The notes under the pieces were generated by a model. It was not told the DNA's origin. It saw only the letters and a program-made list of their open reading frames with translations, and did not search any database. Positions 51,219-61,365 of a stretch of 64,000 bases of DNA are shown piece by piece; positions within the stretch are counted from its first letter, which is position 1; the number at the start of each line of letters is the position of its first letter. The stretch comes from Nocardia beijingensis NBRC 16342 (GTDB lineage Bacteria > Actinomycetota > Actinomycetes > Mycobacteriales > Mycobacteriaceae). The DNA lies in the NCBI RefSeq assembly GCF_001612785.1, contig NZ_BDBC01000032.1, positions 140,344 through 204,343 on the forward strand, written 5' to 3'. The position numbers were made by a program, and so were the translations under genes.

Positions 51219-51998
51219 TCAGGACGCCTCGGCGGCGGTCATGCTCGTGGTGGTCAGGATCGTCTGTGCGACGAGCCGGGGGTCATCGATCATCGGCACG
51301 TGACCGGTGTCCGGCAGAACGGAGAACGCGGCCTCGGGCAGCCGTTGCCGCGCGACCGGTAAGTGGGTCTGTGCCGGCAGCACACGATCGTGCTCGGACC
51401 AGGCCACCGTGATCGGGCACGGCAGCGGGTCGAGCGCAGCGATCTGTTCGTCGGTGCCGAGCAGATCGGCCGTGACGGTGCAGCCCAGCAGGTCCCGCAG
51501 GAACGTCATGGCCTGCGCCGCGTCGGCACGGTCTCCGTGCACGGCGACGTTGCGCAACGCCGCTCGCCGCACCGCCGCGACCCGCAGGCCCACCGGGGCG
51601 AGGAAGCCGAGCAGCCGCCCCGTGGTCACCTCGCGGGCGATGCGGCGGGTCGCGACCGTACGGCTGCGGTCTCCGGATTCCCAGAAGCCTGCTGGCGAGA
51701 GCGCGCACACGGTCTCGGCTCGGCCGCGCCGGGCCAACTCGATCGCCATCCAACCGCCCAGCGAATTCCCCGCGATGTGCACCCGGTGCAGTCCGAGTCC
51801 GTCCAACCGCCGCTCGATGTCGTCCACCAGGTGCTCGACCCGCGCCGGACGCCGCAGGGCAGGCGGACCGCCGCGATGCCCCACCGCGGTCGGTGTGATC
51901 ACCTCGTGGCGCGCGGCGAGCAAGGGTGTGACGTGGTCCCACACCCGTTCGGACATCGTGACTCCGTGCAGAAGAACGAGCGGGGGCTTGCTGGGCAT
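51219..51998 (-). CDS. Alpha/beta hydrolase
   Basis: 259 residues from the ATG at 51998 with GAAGGGA ahead. Seen: LVLLHGVTMS (oxyanion His11-Gly12), nucleophile Ser79 in HIAGNSLGG, the acid in VAWSEHDRVLP and His in LPDTGHVPMIDDP. Size and motifs fit a typical esterase/thioesterase or C-C bond hydrolase. Its neighbours give no clue to the substrate. Confidence 0.84.
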   Translation of the reverse strand: MPSKPPLVLLHGVTMSERVWDHVTPLLAARHEVITPTAVGHRGGPPALRRPARVEHLVDDIERRLDGLGLHRVHIAGNSLGGWMAIELARRGRAETVCALSPAGFWESGDRSRTVATRRIAREVTTGRLLGFLAPVGLRVAAVRRAALRNVAVHGDRADAAQAMTFLRDLLGCTVTADLLGTDEQIAALDPLPCPITVAWSEHDRVLPAQTHLPVARQRLPEAAFSVLPDTGHVPMIDDPRLVAQTILTTTSMTAAEAS

Positions 51999-52549
51999 TG
52001 GCGTCCCTTCGAATTCGTAGTGCGGTCTCGAAGGTGGATACCACAACCTCGCCTATGGTTGCAGCGGAAACCCCTACTTCACCGCGCGGTCGCCGGAGTT
52101 TGCTCTCCGGAACGCTGCTTCGCTCCGACGGTATCGCCAGCGCCACCGACCCGCCGCACCGACAGACCACGAATTCCGCGCGCCGCGTTAGTGAAGCGCC
52201 ACAACGCCACCGGCGCGCGGACACATCGAACCCGGCGAATGGAGGCACCGAACCCGGCCCGTCCGAGCACGTTTCAGTGGGACCGACGCGTCGTCCGCTT
52301 GCGTGGGATGCCCGCCGAGACGGCGGCGCGCTTCCCGGTCCGGCAGGCCGACAGCAACCGGTCGCCGTCCTGCGGATCGCGGGAGCGTCCGCGTCGGCTA
52401 CCGCGAAGCATGGCGCCGTCGACGTCTTCGCCGGAATCGGCGAGACGCTGGAGCACCCCGGGGCCGCCGCGCCGCCGGATGGGACACGGCGCCGCCGGGG
52501 TGTTCGACTGCTCGCGCCGTGCGGACCCGGCTCGCGAACGCCGGCGCGG
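51999..52549. other. About 550 bp with no supported gene
   Basis: Frames on both strands are Arg/Pro-rich and lack start signals. It could be a decayed gene or the upstream region of the hydrolase. Confidence 0.4.
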
Positions 52550-52963
52550 TCAGACCGCTTCCGGACGCCAGGTGGCGACCGCCCAGATCACGACGACGTT
52601 CAGCGCGATGACCAGGATCGACCATGCCGGGTAGTACGGCAGCCACATGAAGTTCGCCAGGATCGACAGCGCCGCCAGGCAGATCGCCACCACCCGCGCC
52701 CAGGTCGCGCCGGTCATCAGACCCAGCGCCGCGACGACCAGCAGGATGCCGAGCACGATGTGGATCCAGCCCCACGTCGTGGTGTCGAACTTGTAGACGT
52801 ATTCGGCGCCGACGACGATGAGCTCGTCCTCGGCGACGGCCGAGATCCCCTCGAAGATCGACAGCACCCCCACGGTCAGCAACAGGATCGCGGCCGCGAT
52901 GGACGTGCCCGCCGCGATGCCACGGCGGACGGGGTGTGACTCCGGTTCGGTCATGTGCGTCAT
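52550..52963 (-). CDS. DUF7144-like membrane protein
   Basis: 137 residues; GAAAGGGGG precedes the ATG at 52963. Four membrane helices (IAAAILLLTVGVLSIFEGI, TWGWIHIVLGILLVVAALGLM, RVVAICLAALSILANFMWL, WSILVIALNVVVIWAVATW) with the conserved W-G-W-I-H in the second, a mark of this actinobacterial family. Function unknown. The gene starts 222 bp before the LuxR gene, divergently, and the two may share regulation. Confidence 0.8.
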   Translation of the reverse strand: MTHMTEPESHPVRRGIAAGTSIAAAILLLTVGVLSIFEGISAVAEDELIVVGAEYVYKFDTTTWGWIHIVLGILLVVAALGLMTGATWARVVAICLAALSILANFMWLPYYPAWSILVIALNVVVIWAVATWRPEAV

Positions 52964-53184
52964 CGGTCGCCCCCTTTCTCGGGAAGTAGTGGACGCCTTC
53001 CGAATCTCCACCAGTCCACCCGTGCGGCACTTCACCCGTTTCGGGTGACTCCCATCCAGCGCGGCGGCACGAAATGAAAATTCCATAACGACGTCACACG
53101 ATCCGATCGAGCGGACTTCGCGCCGGGTATGTTCCGCTACCGAGGCGCGGTAGTGATCTGTCAGCACACGGCCCGGGAGGCACG

Positions 53185-55797
53185 GTGACCACATCGCACG
53201 TCCCCGCTCTACGCCGTATCCCGGCCGCGGCGGAATGCACTGCCGAACTGCCCGCGTTGCCGTTCACCCCGATCCCCCGGCCCGATCTGTACGCCGCCGC
53301 CGACAGCATGACGGGCACCGGGCACGTGCTGCTGATCCACGCTCCCGCCGGGACCGGGAAGTCGGTGCTGGCCGCCGACTGGGCCGCCCGGCACGCCGCG
53401 CGCGGGTCCGACATCGCCTGGTTGACCGTCACCGAGCAGCTCGACGACGGGGCGTCGCTGTGGGCGGTCCTGCACGCCCGGTTCGGCATCGCGGCGACGA
53501 CCGACCCCGCCCCGCCGACCGCGTCCGCCGCGGCGCTCGTCGAGACGCTGGCCGCGCGGACGACGCCGACGATCCTGGTGCTCGACGACGCGCATCTGCT
53601 CACCGATCCGCAGACACTGGCCGGCGTCGAATACTTCCTGCTCCACGCGCCGCCTACCGTCACGACGGTGCTGTGTGCCCGCTTCGCTCCGCCGATGCGC
53701 TGGCACGCCATCGAACTCCACGCCAGGCTGACCCGCTGGGGTGCGGGCGAACTGGCCTTCACCTTGGACGAGATCGACGCGCTGTGCCGCGACCACGGGT
53801 GCGGGCTCACCGCCGGTGAGCTCGACGCGCTCGACGCCATGACCAGGGGCTGGGCCGCGCTCGTGCGCATCGCCGCGAGCCATGTGGCCGCGGCGAGCGG
53901 CGATCGCGCCGCGGCGCTCGCCGCGCTCGCTCGTCCGGCGCGCGCGGTCGCCGATTTCCTGCTCGGTGAGCTCATCGAGGCACTGCCGCCGACGCTGCGC
54001 CGGTTCCTCACCCACACCAGCATTCCGATCGCGTTCACCGAGCAGCTCGCCGACGAACTCGTTGGCGGCGGTGCGGGGCACGCGCTGCAAGAACTGGACC
54101 GGGCCGGCTTCCCGATCGATGCGGTCGTGCGCGACGGCGATGTGTGGTTCTCCTGTCATCCGCTGGTGCGCGCGTATTTCCTCGCCGAAGCCCGGCGCCT
54201 GGGACCGCACCTCAGCGCGGAACTGCACCGCCGGTCGGCCCGATGGCTGCGGTCCGCCGGGTTGCCAGGGACCGCCCTGCCGCATCAGCTCGCGAGCGGC
54301 GACCACGACCAGCTGTGCGAATTCCTGTCGGCGTACGCCCTGCGCATGGTTCTCGACGGCTTGGGCCCGACGCTGTTCGATCAGCTGGCCCGCTCGGCGC
54401 CCGCGTTGCTCGACGACCCGTTCCTGTGGCTGGTGCGTGTCGTCGACGCGGTGGTCGCGGGCAGCGCCGCCGCCGCGGTGGCGTGCCTGGACACCGCGGC
54501 GGCGCGGCGTGCGGCCAAGGTCTCCTTCGCCGCGCCGGAGCGGCTGGACGCGCTCACCCTCGCCGCGACCATCGATGTCGCGGCGACCACCGGGGCGGTC
54601 TTCCCGCAGTTCCCGGAGCACGTCGCGCCGACCGGCGACCCCGATCTCGACGCGTACACCGACATCCAGATCGCCACCGCCTTCGTCGCGGGCGGCGCGG
54701 TCACGCGGGGGGAACAGCTGCTGCATTCCGGGCTCGCGCTGGCCGAGCACGCGGGGCGGCCCCGCCTGGTGCTGCGTGCGCTGACCCGGCTCGCGTTCGC
54801 CGCCGACGCCGTCGACGCCGCCACCGCGATGCGGGCCCGCGCGGCGCGCGCGCTGGCGGTCGCGCAGGAGCACGGGTTGCTGGAGAGCACCGACGCCGTC
54901 CAGGCGACCGCCGTGGCCGCCTACGGCGCCTACCTGCAAGGCGAGACGCCCGGCGCGGCGCAGGTCGCGTCCGTGCTCACCGAGCGGGTCGACCACGACG
55001 GATCGCACGGTCCGGTCGCCGGCCGGCGCGGCCACGTCATCGGCCGCCTGCTCGAACTGGAACGGGCCGAGGAACAGTCGGCCGCGGTCGACGCGCTGCG
55101 CCGCAGCCTGCTGGTCCTGCTGGAGCACACGGCGGTGCCCGCGACCACAGGCAGCCTGATCCTGCCGGTGGTGTGGGCGCTGCTGCGCGTGCACGATGCC
55201 AGGACAGCGCAACTGCTGGTCGAACGCGCCCGCGGCATCGTCGGCGAACTGCCCGAGGTGCGGCTGGCCGACGCGGCGCTGCACGCCGCGGCCGATCGCC
55301 GCAAGGCGACCTGCGCGGTGCTGGAACCCCTGCTGGACCGCGCGGGTGACCTGCGCCCGGTCAGCGCGGTCACCGGGTGGCTGCTCTACTCCGCGGCGCA
55401 ACACGAGTCACGGGCTCCGGCCAGAGCCCTCACCGCGTTGGAGAACGCGTTGGGTTCCGCGACACCGCACCGGCTGCTGCGGCCGTTCCTCGACGTGCCC
55501 GCCGCGATGCCTTTGCTGGACAGCTACGCGGGACGGCTCGGCCGGGCGGAGAGCTTCGCCGAGGCGATCCGGCGTCATCCCGCCGCGCGCCGCAGACCGG
55601 CCTACCCGGCCTTGACCCACACCGAGATGACCGTGCTCAAGCAACTGCCCTCCGGCCGCACCGCCCAGCAGATCGCCGAGGACCTCGGGGTCTCGGTCAA
55701 CACCGTGAAGACGCACCTGCGCGGCATCTACGGCAAGCTGGGCACCAATTCCCGGGTCGACGCGCTGCACCACGCGCGCCGCGGCGGCCTGCTCTGA
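53185..55797 (+). CDS. LuxR family ATP-binding regulator (MalT/LAL-like)
   Basis: 870 residues from a GTG with GGGAGG 6 nt before it. N-terminal NTPase: LLIHAPAGTGKSVLAADWAARHAA (Walker A 53-60), TILVLDDAHLLTDPQ (Walker B, about residue 135). A long central helical repeat region follows. The C-terminal LuxR helix-turn-helix is clear: LTHTEMTVLKQLPSGRTAQQIAEDLGVSVNTVKTHLRGIYGKLGTNSRVDALHHARR (about 805-866). It activates transcription with ATP. The targets could be the neighbouring PhoD-like or membrane-protein genes. Confidence 0.88.
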   Translation: MTTSHVPALRRIPAAAECTAELPALPFTPIPRPDLYAAADSMTGTGHVLLIHAPAGTGKSVLAADWAARHAARGSDIAWLTVTEQLDDGASLWAVLHARFGIAATTDPAPPTASAAALVETLAARTTPTILVLDDAHLLTDPQTLAGVEYFLLHAPPTVTTVLCARFAPPMRWHAIELHARLTRWGAGELAFTLDEIDALCRDHGCGLTAGELDALDAMTRGWAALVRIAASHVAAASGDRAAALAALARPARAVADFLLGELIEALPPTLRRFLTHTSIPIAFTEQLADELVGGGAGHALQELDRAGFPIDAVVRDGDVWFSCHPLVRAYFLAEARRLGPHLSAELHRRSARWLRSAGLPGTALPHQLASGDHDQLCEFLSAYALRMVLDGLGPTLFDQLARSAPALLDDPFLWLVRVVDAVVAGSAAAAVACLDTAAARRAAKVSFAAPERLDALTLAATIDVAATTGAVFPQFPEHVAPTGDPDLDAYTDIQIATAFVAGGAVTRGEQLLHSGLALAEHAGRPRLVLRALTRLAFAADAVDAATAMRARAARALAVAQEHGLLESTDAVQATAVAAYGAYLQGETPGAAQVASVLTERVDHDGSHGPVAGRRGHVIGRLLELERAEEQSAAVDALRRSLLVLLEHTAVPATTGSLILPVVWALLRVHDARTAQLLVERARGIVGELPEVRLADAALHAAADRRKATCAVLEPLLDRAGDLRPVSAVTGWLLYSAAQHESRAPARALTALENALGSATPHRLLRPFLDVPAAMPLLDSYAGRLGRAESFAEAIRRHPAARRRPAYPALTHTEMTVLKQLPSGRTAQQIAEDLGVSVNTVKTHLRGIYGKLGTNSRVDALHHARRGGLL

Positions 55798-55804
55798 CGT
55801 CGCG

Positions 55805-55826
55805 ACCCGGCTTCCCGCCGCCGGGT
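55805..55826. terminator. Short hairpin after the LuxR gene
   Basis: ACCCGGC/GCCGGGT arms (7 bp) with an 8-nt loop, 7 nt after the stop codon. Confidence 0.4.
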
Positions 55827-55844
55827 GCGGTTCTACGCTGAGGT

Positions 55845-57500
55845 ATGGCTCTCTCACGGCGGGAACTGTTCCGCGTCGGCGCCGCGGGGTCGGCCGCGGT
55901 CCTGGCGGGCGCCGCGGTGGCGAGCAGCGCCCGTTTTCCCGCCCCGCGCAGGCTCGGCGATCCGTTCTCGCTCGGCGTCGCCTCCGGCGATCCGGCCCCC
56001 GACGGTGTGGTGCTGTGGACGCGGCTCGCCCCGGACCCGCTGGCGCCGGACGGCCTCGGCGGCATGCCGGTGGACCCGGTGACGGTCGACTACGAGGTCG
56101 CCGACGACGAGCACTTCCGCCGAGTGGTGGCGCGCGGATCGGCGGTGGCCACCCGCGCACTCGGCCACAGCGTGCATCCGGAGGTGCGTGGACTCGCGCC
56201 GGATCGCTGGTATTTCTACCGGTTCCGGGCCGGCTCGGCCGTGTCGCCGGTGGGACGGACCCGCACCGCTCCTGCGCCCGGCCAGGCGCTGGCGCGGTTG
56301 CGCTTCGCCTTCGCCTCCTGCCAGTCGTGGAGTTCGGGGTACTACACCGCCTACGAGCACATGAGCCGCGAAGACCTGGATCTGGTCGTGCATCTGGGCG
56401 ACTACATCTACGAGCGAGCCTGGTCGCGCGGGCGGGAAGGCGTGGCGATGGGCCCGCATTTCCGTGACGAAGCCGTCGACCTGCCCGGCTACCGGCTGCG
56501 TTACGCGCTGTACAAATCGGAGCAGCCGCTGCGCGCCGCGCACGCGGCGTTTCCGTGGCTGGTCACCATGGACGACCACGAGGTCGACAACAACTGGGCC
56601 GCCGACGCCCCCGGCATCGGTCTGGACATCTGGCGGGTGCCCGCCCTGTTCCGCAGGCGCCGCGCCGCCGCCTTCCAGGCCATGTACGAGCACCAGCCGC
56701 TGCGCCTCGCGCAGTTGCCGTCCGCGGCGGGCATCCGCTTGCACCGCCGTTTCCGGTTCGGCGACCTCGCGGAGATCACGATGCTCGACACCCGCCAGTA
56801 CCGCACACCGCAGGCCTGCGGCGACGCCGTCGTCAGCGGCTGCGCCGAGCGGTTCTCCCCCGGCCGCACGATCCTCGGTGCGGCCCAACGGGAGTGGTTG
56901 ATCGACGGTCTGACCCGGTCCCCGGCTCGCTGGCGGATTCTCGGCAACCAGGTGGGCATGAGCCAGAACGACTCCGATCCGGGTCCGGGTGTGAGCGTCT
57001 CCACCGACGCCTGGGACGGCTACGTCGCCGACCGCAACGCCGTGCTGGGCGCCGCCGCGGCGCACGGCGCGGGAAACCTCGTGGTGATCACCGGCGACCG
57101 GCACGAGAACCAGGCCGCCGACCTGCGGCGCGACTACGCCGACCCCGGATCACCGGTGGTCGCGGCGGAATTCACCGGAACCTCGATCACCAGCAACGGC
57201 GACGGCACCGATCTGAGCGACAAGGGCCGCCGCCTGCTCGCGGCGAATCCGGACGTCAAATTCTTCAACGCCCAGCGCGGTTACGTCCGGGTGGAACTTG
57301 ATCACCATCTGTGGCGCAACGATTTTCGCGTGGTGCCCTATGTCCGCCGTCCCGGCGCGCCGATCCAGACCCGCGCCGGTTACGTCGTGCAGGACGGAAT
57401 TCCGGGTGTCAGCGAGGCGTGGAATTCCGGCAATTCCTCCGCGCCGCCGTCGGCACCCGATGCCGACAGCCGGGCCGACGCCGATCGCGGCCCGCGCTGA
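55845..57500 (+). CDS. PhoD-like alkaline phosphatase, Tat-exported
   Basis: 551 residues. MALSRRELFRVGAAGSAAVLAGAAVASSA is a textbook Tat signal (Arg5-Arg6). The mature part has FSLGVASGDPAPDGVVLWTRLAPDP, LDLVVHLGDYIYE (metal-site Asp and Tyr), VTMDDHEVDNNWA, and ITGDRHENQAADLRRDY, which are the calcium/iron-binding motifs of PhoD. It hydrolyses phosphodiesters and monoesters outside the cell to release phosphate. TACGCT lies 5 nt before the ATG; GAGG is also available. A Pho-regulated gene is likely but no clear Pho box was seen. Confidence 0.9.
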   Translation: MALSRRELFRVGAAGSAAVLAGAAVASSARFPAPRRLGDPFSLGVASGDPAPDGVVLWTRLAPDPLAPDGLGGMPVDPVTVDYEVADDEHFRRVVARGSAVATRALGHSVHPEVRGLAPDRWYFYRFRAGSAVSPVGRTRTAPAPGQALARLRFAFASCQSWSSGYYTAYEHMSREDLDLVVHLGDYIYERAWSRGREGVAMGPHFRDEAVDLPGYRLRYALYKSEQPLRAAHAAFPWLVTMDDHEVDNNWAADAPGIGLDIWRVPALFRRRRAAAFQAMYEHQPLRLAQLPSAAGIRLHRRFRFGDLAEITMLDTRQYRTPQACGDAVVSGCAERFSPGRTILGAAQREWLIDGLTRSPARWRILGNQVGMSQNDSDPGPGVSVSTDAWDGYVADRNAVLGAAAAHGAGNLVVITGDRHENQAADLRRDYADPGSPVVAAEFTGTSITSNGDGTDLSDKGRRLLAANPDVKFFNAQRGYVRVELDHHLWRNDFRVVPYVRRPGAPIQTRAGYVVQDGIPGVSEAWNSGNSSAPPSAPDADSRADADRGPR

Positions 57501-57516
57501 CCCCACGCCCGCGCGT

Positions 57517-58656
57517 TCACCCGGCCGACTCCGCACGCAGGATCAGCACGGTGATCTCGCTCGGCGCGAACACTCGCAGCTGCGGCCCCCAGAACCCGGT
57601 GCCCCGGCTGGTGTAGAGCTGGGTGCGCTCGCCGTGGCGGCTCAGCCCGGCGACGGCGGGCTGCTCGAGGCGGACGAGATAGTGGAACGGCCAGATCTGG
57701 CCGCCGTGGGTGTGGCCGGAGATCTGCAGCGCCACACCGGCGGCCGCCGCCTGCGCGATCTGTCTGGGCTGGTGGGCGAGCAACACGACCGGGACATCCG
57801 GGTCCGCCCCCGCGAGCGCGGCGGGCAGGTCGGGGCCGTGGCCGGTCAAACCGACACCGGTGGGGTCGTCGATGCCGGCGATCACCAGCCGATCACCGCC
57901 GCGGCGCACCACCTCGTGCTGATTGTGCAACGGCTGCCAGCCGAGCGAGGCCATGTGCTCGATCCAGCCCTCGGCGTCGCCGAAGTACTCGTGATTGCCG
58001 GTGATGTAGAACCGGCCGAGTTCGGCCTCGACCTTGCCGAGCGGGTCGACCTGCGCGCGCCGCTTCGCCACCGATCCGTCCGCGAGGTCGCCCGCGTGGC
58101 AGGCGATGTCGGGCCGTTGCGCGTTGACCACCTCCACCACGCGTTCCGACCAGCGCAGCCGGTCGAGCGCGGCGTAATGGGTGTCGGTCACGACGACCAT
58201 GCGCAGTCCGTCGAGCGCGGGGCCGAGACCGGGAATCGATACCTCCACCGTGCGCACCCGCGGCACCCGGCGCGCCTCGATCACACCCCACACCACCAGC
58301 GCCGTCGCGACCGCGAGCACGCCGACCGCGACGATCCCGGAGCGCGCCGGGTCGCCGACGCCCGCGACGGTCAATCCCGCGCGCGCGAGATTGCCCAGCA
58401 CCGACCAGCTGAACAGCACCCACATCACACCGAGCAAGGTGTCGCCGACGATCGAGGCCACGTCCGACTGCGCGGGCCCGTGGCCCAGATACATCGCCGC
58501 GGGCAGGCACGCGAACCCGAGCAGGAAAAGCGCCGAACCCAGCCAGAACAGCGGGCCGGAGTCCTCGGTCGGCGCCGCCACCAGCGTCCACCACGGCAGC
58601 AGGAACAGGACAGCGGGAATCGCCAGGAACAAGATCAGGCGGGGCACATACTTCAA
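57517..58656 (-). CDS. Membrane metallophosphoesterase, YkuE-like
   Basis: 379 residues. The N-terminus has four membrane helices, the last near residue 125. The catalytic domain follows: VTDTHYAALDR (Asp-x-His), CHAGDLADG (GDxxD), YITGNHEY (GNHE), LLAHQP and ISGHTHGGQ (GHTH), all five calcineurin-type metal blocks. It cleaves phosphoesters at the membrane surface; relatives hydrolyse UDP-sugars or lipid A-type diphosphates. It converges on PhoD with a 16-bp gap. Confidence 0.88.
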   Translation of the reverse strand: MKYVPRLILFLAIPAVLFLLPWWTLVAAPTEDSGPLFWLGSALFLLGFACLPAAMYLGHGPAQSDVASIVGDTLLGVMWVLFSWSVLGNLARAGLTVAGVGDPARSGIVAVGVLAVATALVVWGVIEARRVPRVRTVEVSIPGLGPALDGLRMVVVTDTHYAALDRLRWSERVVEVVNAQRPDIACHAGDLADGSVAKRRAQVDPLGKVEAELGRFYITGNHEYFGDAEGWIEHMASLGWQPLHNQHEVVRRGGDRLVIAGIDDPTGVGLTGHGPDLPAALAGADPDVPVVLLAHQPRQIAQAAAAGVALQISGHTHGGQIWPFHYLVRLEQPAVAGLSRHGERTQLYTSRGTGFWGPQLRVFAPSEITVLILRAESAG

Positions 58657-58732
58657 GAGGGCTCGTCCTCGTGCGCGGGTGTAGCGCGCGGTCCCTCTCC
58701 GGCGCCATGGGCGCTTTCGACCTTAGCAGCGG

Positions 58733-59974
58733 TCATGCCACGCCCAGCCGCTCGGCGGCCACGGTGAGATCCTTGTCGCCCCGGCCGGACAGGCACAGCA
58801 CGATCAGCGAGCCCGCGGGAATCTCACCGCGGTCGGCCATCTCCATCAGGTGGCCGACGGCGTGAGCGGATTCCAGTGCGGCGAGGATGCCTTCGGTGTG
58901 GCTGAGCGCCTGCATGCCGCGCAGGGCGACCGCGTCCGTCGCGGCTCGATAGGTCACCCGGCCGCTGTGTTTCAGGTGGCTGAGTTCCGGGCCGACGCCC
59001 GGATAGTCCAGTCCCGCCGCGATACTGTGCGTCCGCGCGATCTGGCCGTCCTCGTCCTGTAGGAGATAGCTGTAGGAGCCGTCGATCTCGCCGGGACTGC
59101 CCATGCTCAGGGTGGCCGCGTGCTCGCCGGTGTCCACCCCCAGTCCGGCCGCTTCGACGCCGATCAGCCGGACCTGCGGATCGTCGGCGAACGGATGGAA
59201 GACCCCGATCGCGTTGCTGCCGCCGCCCACGCAGGCCAGGACGTAATCCGGGAGTCTGCCTTCGACGCGGGCGATCTGGGCCCTGGTCTCCGTGCCGATC
59301 ACCGTCTGGAAGTCCCGCACGATCCGCGGATACGGCGCGGGCCCCGCCGCTGTCCCGAACAGGTAGTGAGTGGTGTCCACGCTGGCCACCCAGTCGCGCA
59401 CCGACTCGCTGATCGCCTCCTTCAACCGTCGCGAGCCGATGTCGACCGGGCGCACCTCCGCGCCGAGCAACTTCATCCGCAGCACGTTCGACGGCTGACG
59501 GCGCATGTCCTCGGTTCCCATGTACACCACACAGGTCAACCCGAGCATCGCCGCCACCGTCGCCACCGCGACGCCGTGCTGTCCCGCGCCGGTCTCGGCG
59601 ACGATCCGCTTCTTGCCCATGCGCCGGGCCAGCAACCCTTGACCGATGGCGTTGTTGATCTTGTGGGCGCCCGTGTGGGCCATGTCTTCGCGCTTGAGAT
59701 ACACCCGGACGCCCGGCACGCCCAGCAACCCCGCGAAGCGCCGCACCTGGTGCAGCAGTGTCGGCCGGCCGACCCGGTCTCGCAACAGTTCCCGGTGTTC
59801 GGCGACGAACCCGGGGTCGTCCCGCGCCAGGCGATAGGCGTCCTCCAGCTCCAGCAGCGCCGCCATCAGGCCCTCGGGGACGAATCTGCCTCCGAACACG
59901 CCGAACCGGCCGCGCTCGTCGGGGAACATCTCGTGCCGGGATGCGCTCACCGCCACGTCAAGGTCAATCCTCAT
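58733..59974 (-). CDS. trpB: Tryptophan synthase beta chain, stand-alone copy
   Basis: 413 residues from an ATG; an in-frame TTG at 59998 is unlikely. Strong family match: FGVFGGRFVPEGLM at the start, YLKREDMAHTGAHKINNAIGQ with the PLP lysine in GAHKINN, AETGAGQHGVAVATVAAMLGL with the catalytic Glu, and GGGSNAIGVFHPF (phosphate loop). It condenses indole and serine to tryptophan. There is no trpA, trpC or other trp gene nearby, so this is probably an extra copy for salvaged indole or a specialised pathway. Confidence 0.92.
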   Translation of the reverse strand: MRIDLDVAVSASRHEMFPDERGRFGVFGGRFVPEGLMAALLELEDAYRLARDDPGFVAEHRELLRDRVGRPTLLHQVRRFAGLLGVPGVRVYLKREDMAHTGAHKINNAIGQGLLARRMGKKRIVAETGAGQHGVAVATVAAMLGLTCVVYMGTEDMRRQPSNVLRMKLLGAEVRPVDIGSRRLKEAISESVRDWVASVDTTHYLFGTAAGPAPYPRIVRDFQTVIGTETRAQIARVEGRLPDYVLACVGGGSNAIGVFHPFADDPQVRLIGVEAAGLGVDTGEHAATLSMGSPGEIDGSYSYLLQDEDGQIARTHSIAAGLDYPGVGPELSHLKHSGRVTYRAATDAVALRGMQALSHTEGILAALESAHAVGHLMEMADRGEIPAGSLIVLCLSGRGDKDLTVAAERLGVA

Positions 59975-60141
59975 CAACACCAACGCTTTCACCGCCAAAG
60001 AGCCGACGGGTCAGTCTGTTCCGTTAGCGCTAGCACAACCCGACAGGTTGGCAACGACCGAGTTAACAGACTAAATCGTTCGGATGGCTAAGGTGTTCTC
60101 ACTGGTGGAGGCCCTCGGCGCGGGACGCCATCGGCGCGTGG

Positions 60142-61365
60142 CTACCGATCGGCAGGCACCGTGGCGGAGATCTGGGCGACCAGCCGCCACGGACGCTCGG
60201 TGTCGGTGGTGGCCTTGCCGCTGGTGAGGATGGCCCCGGACAGCCCGCGAGCCGGGTCGGCCCAGCCGTACTGGGTGGTCAGACCGCTGCGCCCGAAGTG
60301 CGATCCGGTGTCGCGGCCGAATTTCGACCTGCGCCCGCCGAGTTCGAATCCGGCCCGGCTGACGCGTCCGGCGACGCCGGGTATCCAGCGAGCCGGTCGC
60401 ACCGCTTCGGCCAAGGTCTCCGGCCGGATGATGCGCCTGCCGTCCGGTGCGCCGCGGGTGAGGATCTCGTAGAACCGCGACAACTCCGCCGCGGTGGTGA
60501 TCAGATTCCCCGACGGCAGTTCGGCGGTGAGGAAGGCGTCGGTCGCCGCGCGGGATGCCCGGTCCATGCGCCCGCCGATGGCCTTGCGCGCCAGATAACT
60601 CGCCGTGCGCGACGGCGGCGGACCGGTCTTCACGCTCGGCACCACTTTGCCGACGTCCTCGGGCCGCACACCGAAGTTGGTCCAGCGGAAACCGAACGGC
60701 TCCAGCACCTGCTCGGCGAGGTGCTCGCGCAGCCGCTTGCCGGTGGCCCGCCGCACCAGCAGCCGCAGGATCAACCCGATGGTCAGCGCGTGGTACACGC
60801 GGAACCGTCCCGGCTTCCAGCTCGGGACCAGATCGGCCAGCCCACGCACGGCCAACTCCTCGTCGAGCACCAGATCGACGCCTCGGTACGGCGGTGTGAC
60901 GAAGGGGATCCCGGCCGAGTGCGAAAGCACGTCACCGATCGTGATGGCGGCCTTGCCGTTCGCGGCGAACTCCGGGATGTACACGGACACCGGCTCGTCG
61001 AGGGCGAACGCACCCTGCTCGACGAGCATGAACATCAGCGCAGCGGCCACGCCCTTCGCGGTCGAGAAGCCGCAGAACGGCGTCTCCGGGGTGGCCAGGA
61101 CCTTGACCGCGTCCGGTCCGTCCTCCGGCGCGTTGCCCCAGCCGTGACCGATGGCGCGGTTCAGCACGATCGCGCCGTCACGGCGCAGGCAGACCTGGAT
61201 CGCCGGGGTGGTGCCAAGGCGGTACCACGCCTGCACCGACGCCCACAGCGACTCCACGTCGGCGCGGCCGATCCCGGTCGCCTCGGGTTCGTCTTCATGG
61301 CCTCGGGTCGTCACGACCTCCAGGTCGTCGACGATCGCCACCGTTCCGGCCGTTGGTGCGCTCAC
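60142..61365 (-). CDS. Beta-lactamase-fold serine hydrolase (class C/EstB-like)
   Basis: 407 residues from a GTG with TAAGCT 6 nt before it (leaderless). Seen: FCGFSTAKGVAA with Ser101-x2-Lys104 (active-site SxxK), VYHALTIGL at the second Tyr position, and SHFGRSGLTT, the equivalent of the KTG strand. No signal peptide. These proteins are esterases or peptidases more often than true beta-lactamases. Confidence 0.85.
   Translation of the reverse strand: MSAPTAGTVAIVDDLEVVTTRGHEDEPEATGIGRADVESLWASVQAWYRLGTTPAIQVCLRRDGAIVLNRAIGHGWGNAPEDGPDAVKVLATPETPFCGFSTAKGVAAALMFMLVEQGAFALDEPVSVYIPEFAANGKAAITIGDVLSHSAGIPFVTPPYRGVDLVLDEELAVRGLADLVPSWKPGRFRVYHALTIGLILRLLVRRATGKRLREHLAEQVLEPFGFRWTNFGVRPEDVGKVVPSVKTGPPPSRTASYLARKAIGGRMDRASRAATDAFLTAELPSGNLITTAAELSRFYEILTRGAPDGRRIIRPETLAEAVRPARWIPGVAGRVSRAGFELGGRRSKFGRDTGSHFGRSGLTTQYGWADPARGLSGAILTSGKATTDTERPWRLVAQISATVPADR

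Noticed and set aside
51998..52939. A 313-codon plus-strand frame between the hydrolase and the DUF7144-like gene
   Set aside because: Its start lies in the hydrolase upstream region, its composition is not protein-like and it overlaps a well-supported membrane protein on the other strand.
53209..55404. A 731-codon minus-strand frame opposite the LuxR gene
   Set aside because: Same reasoning; the plus strand carries a full NTPase-LuxR protein.
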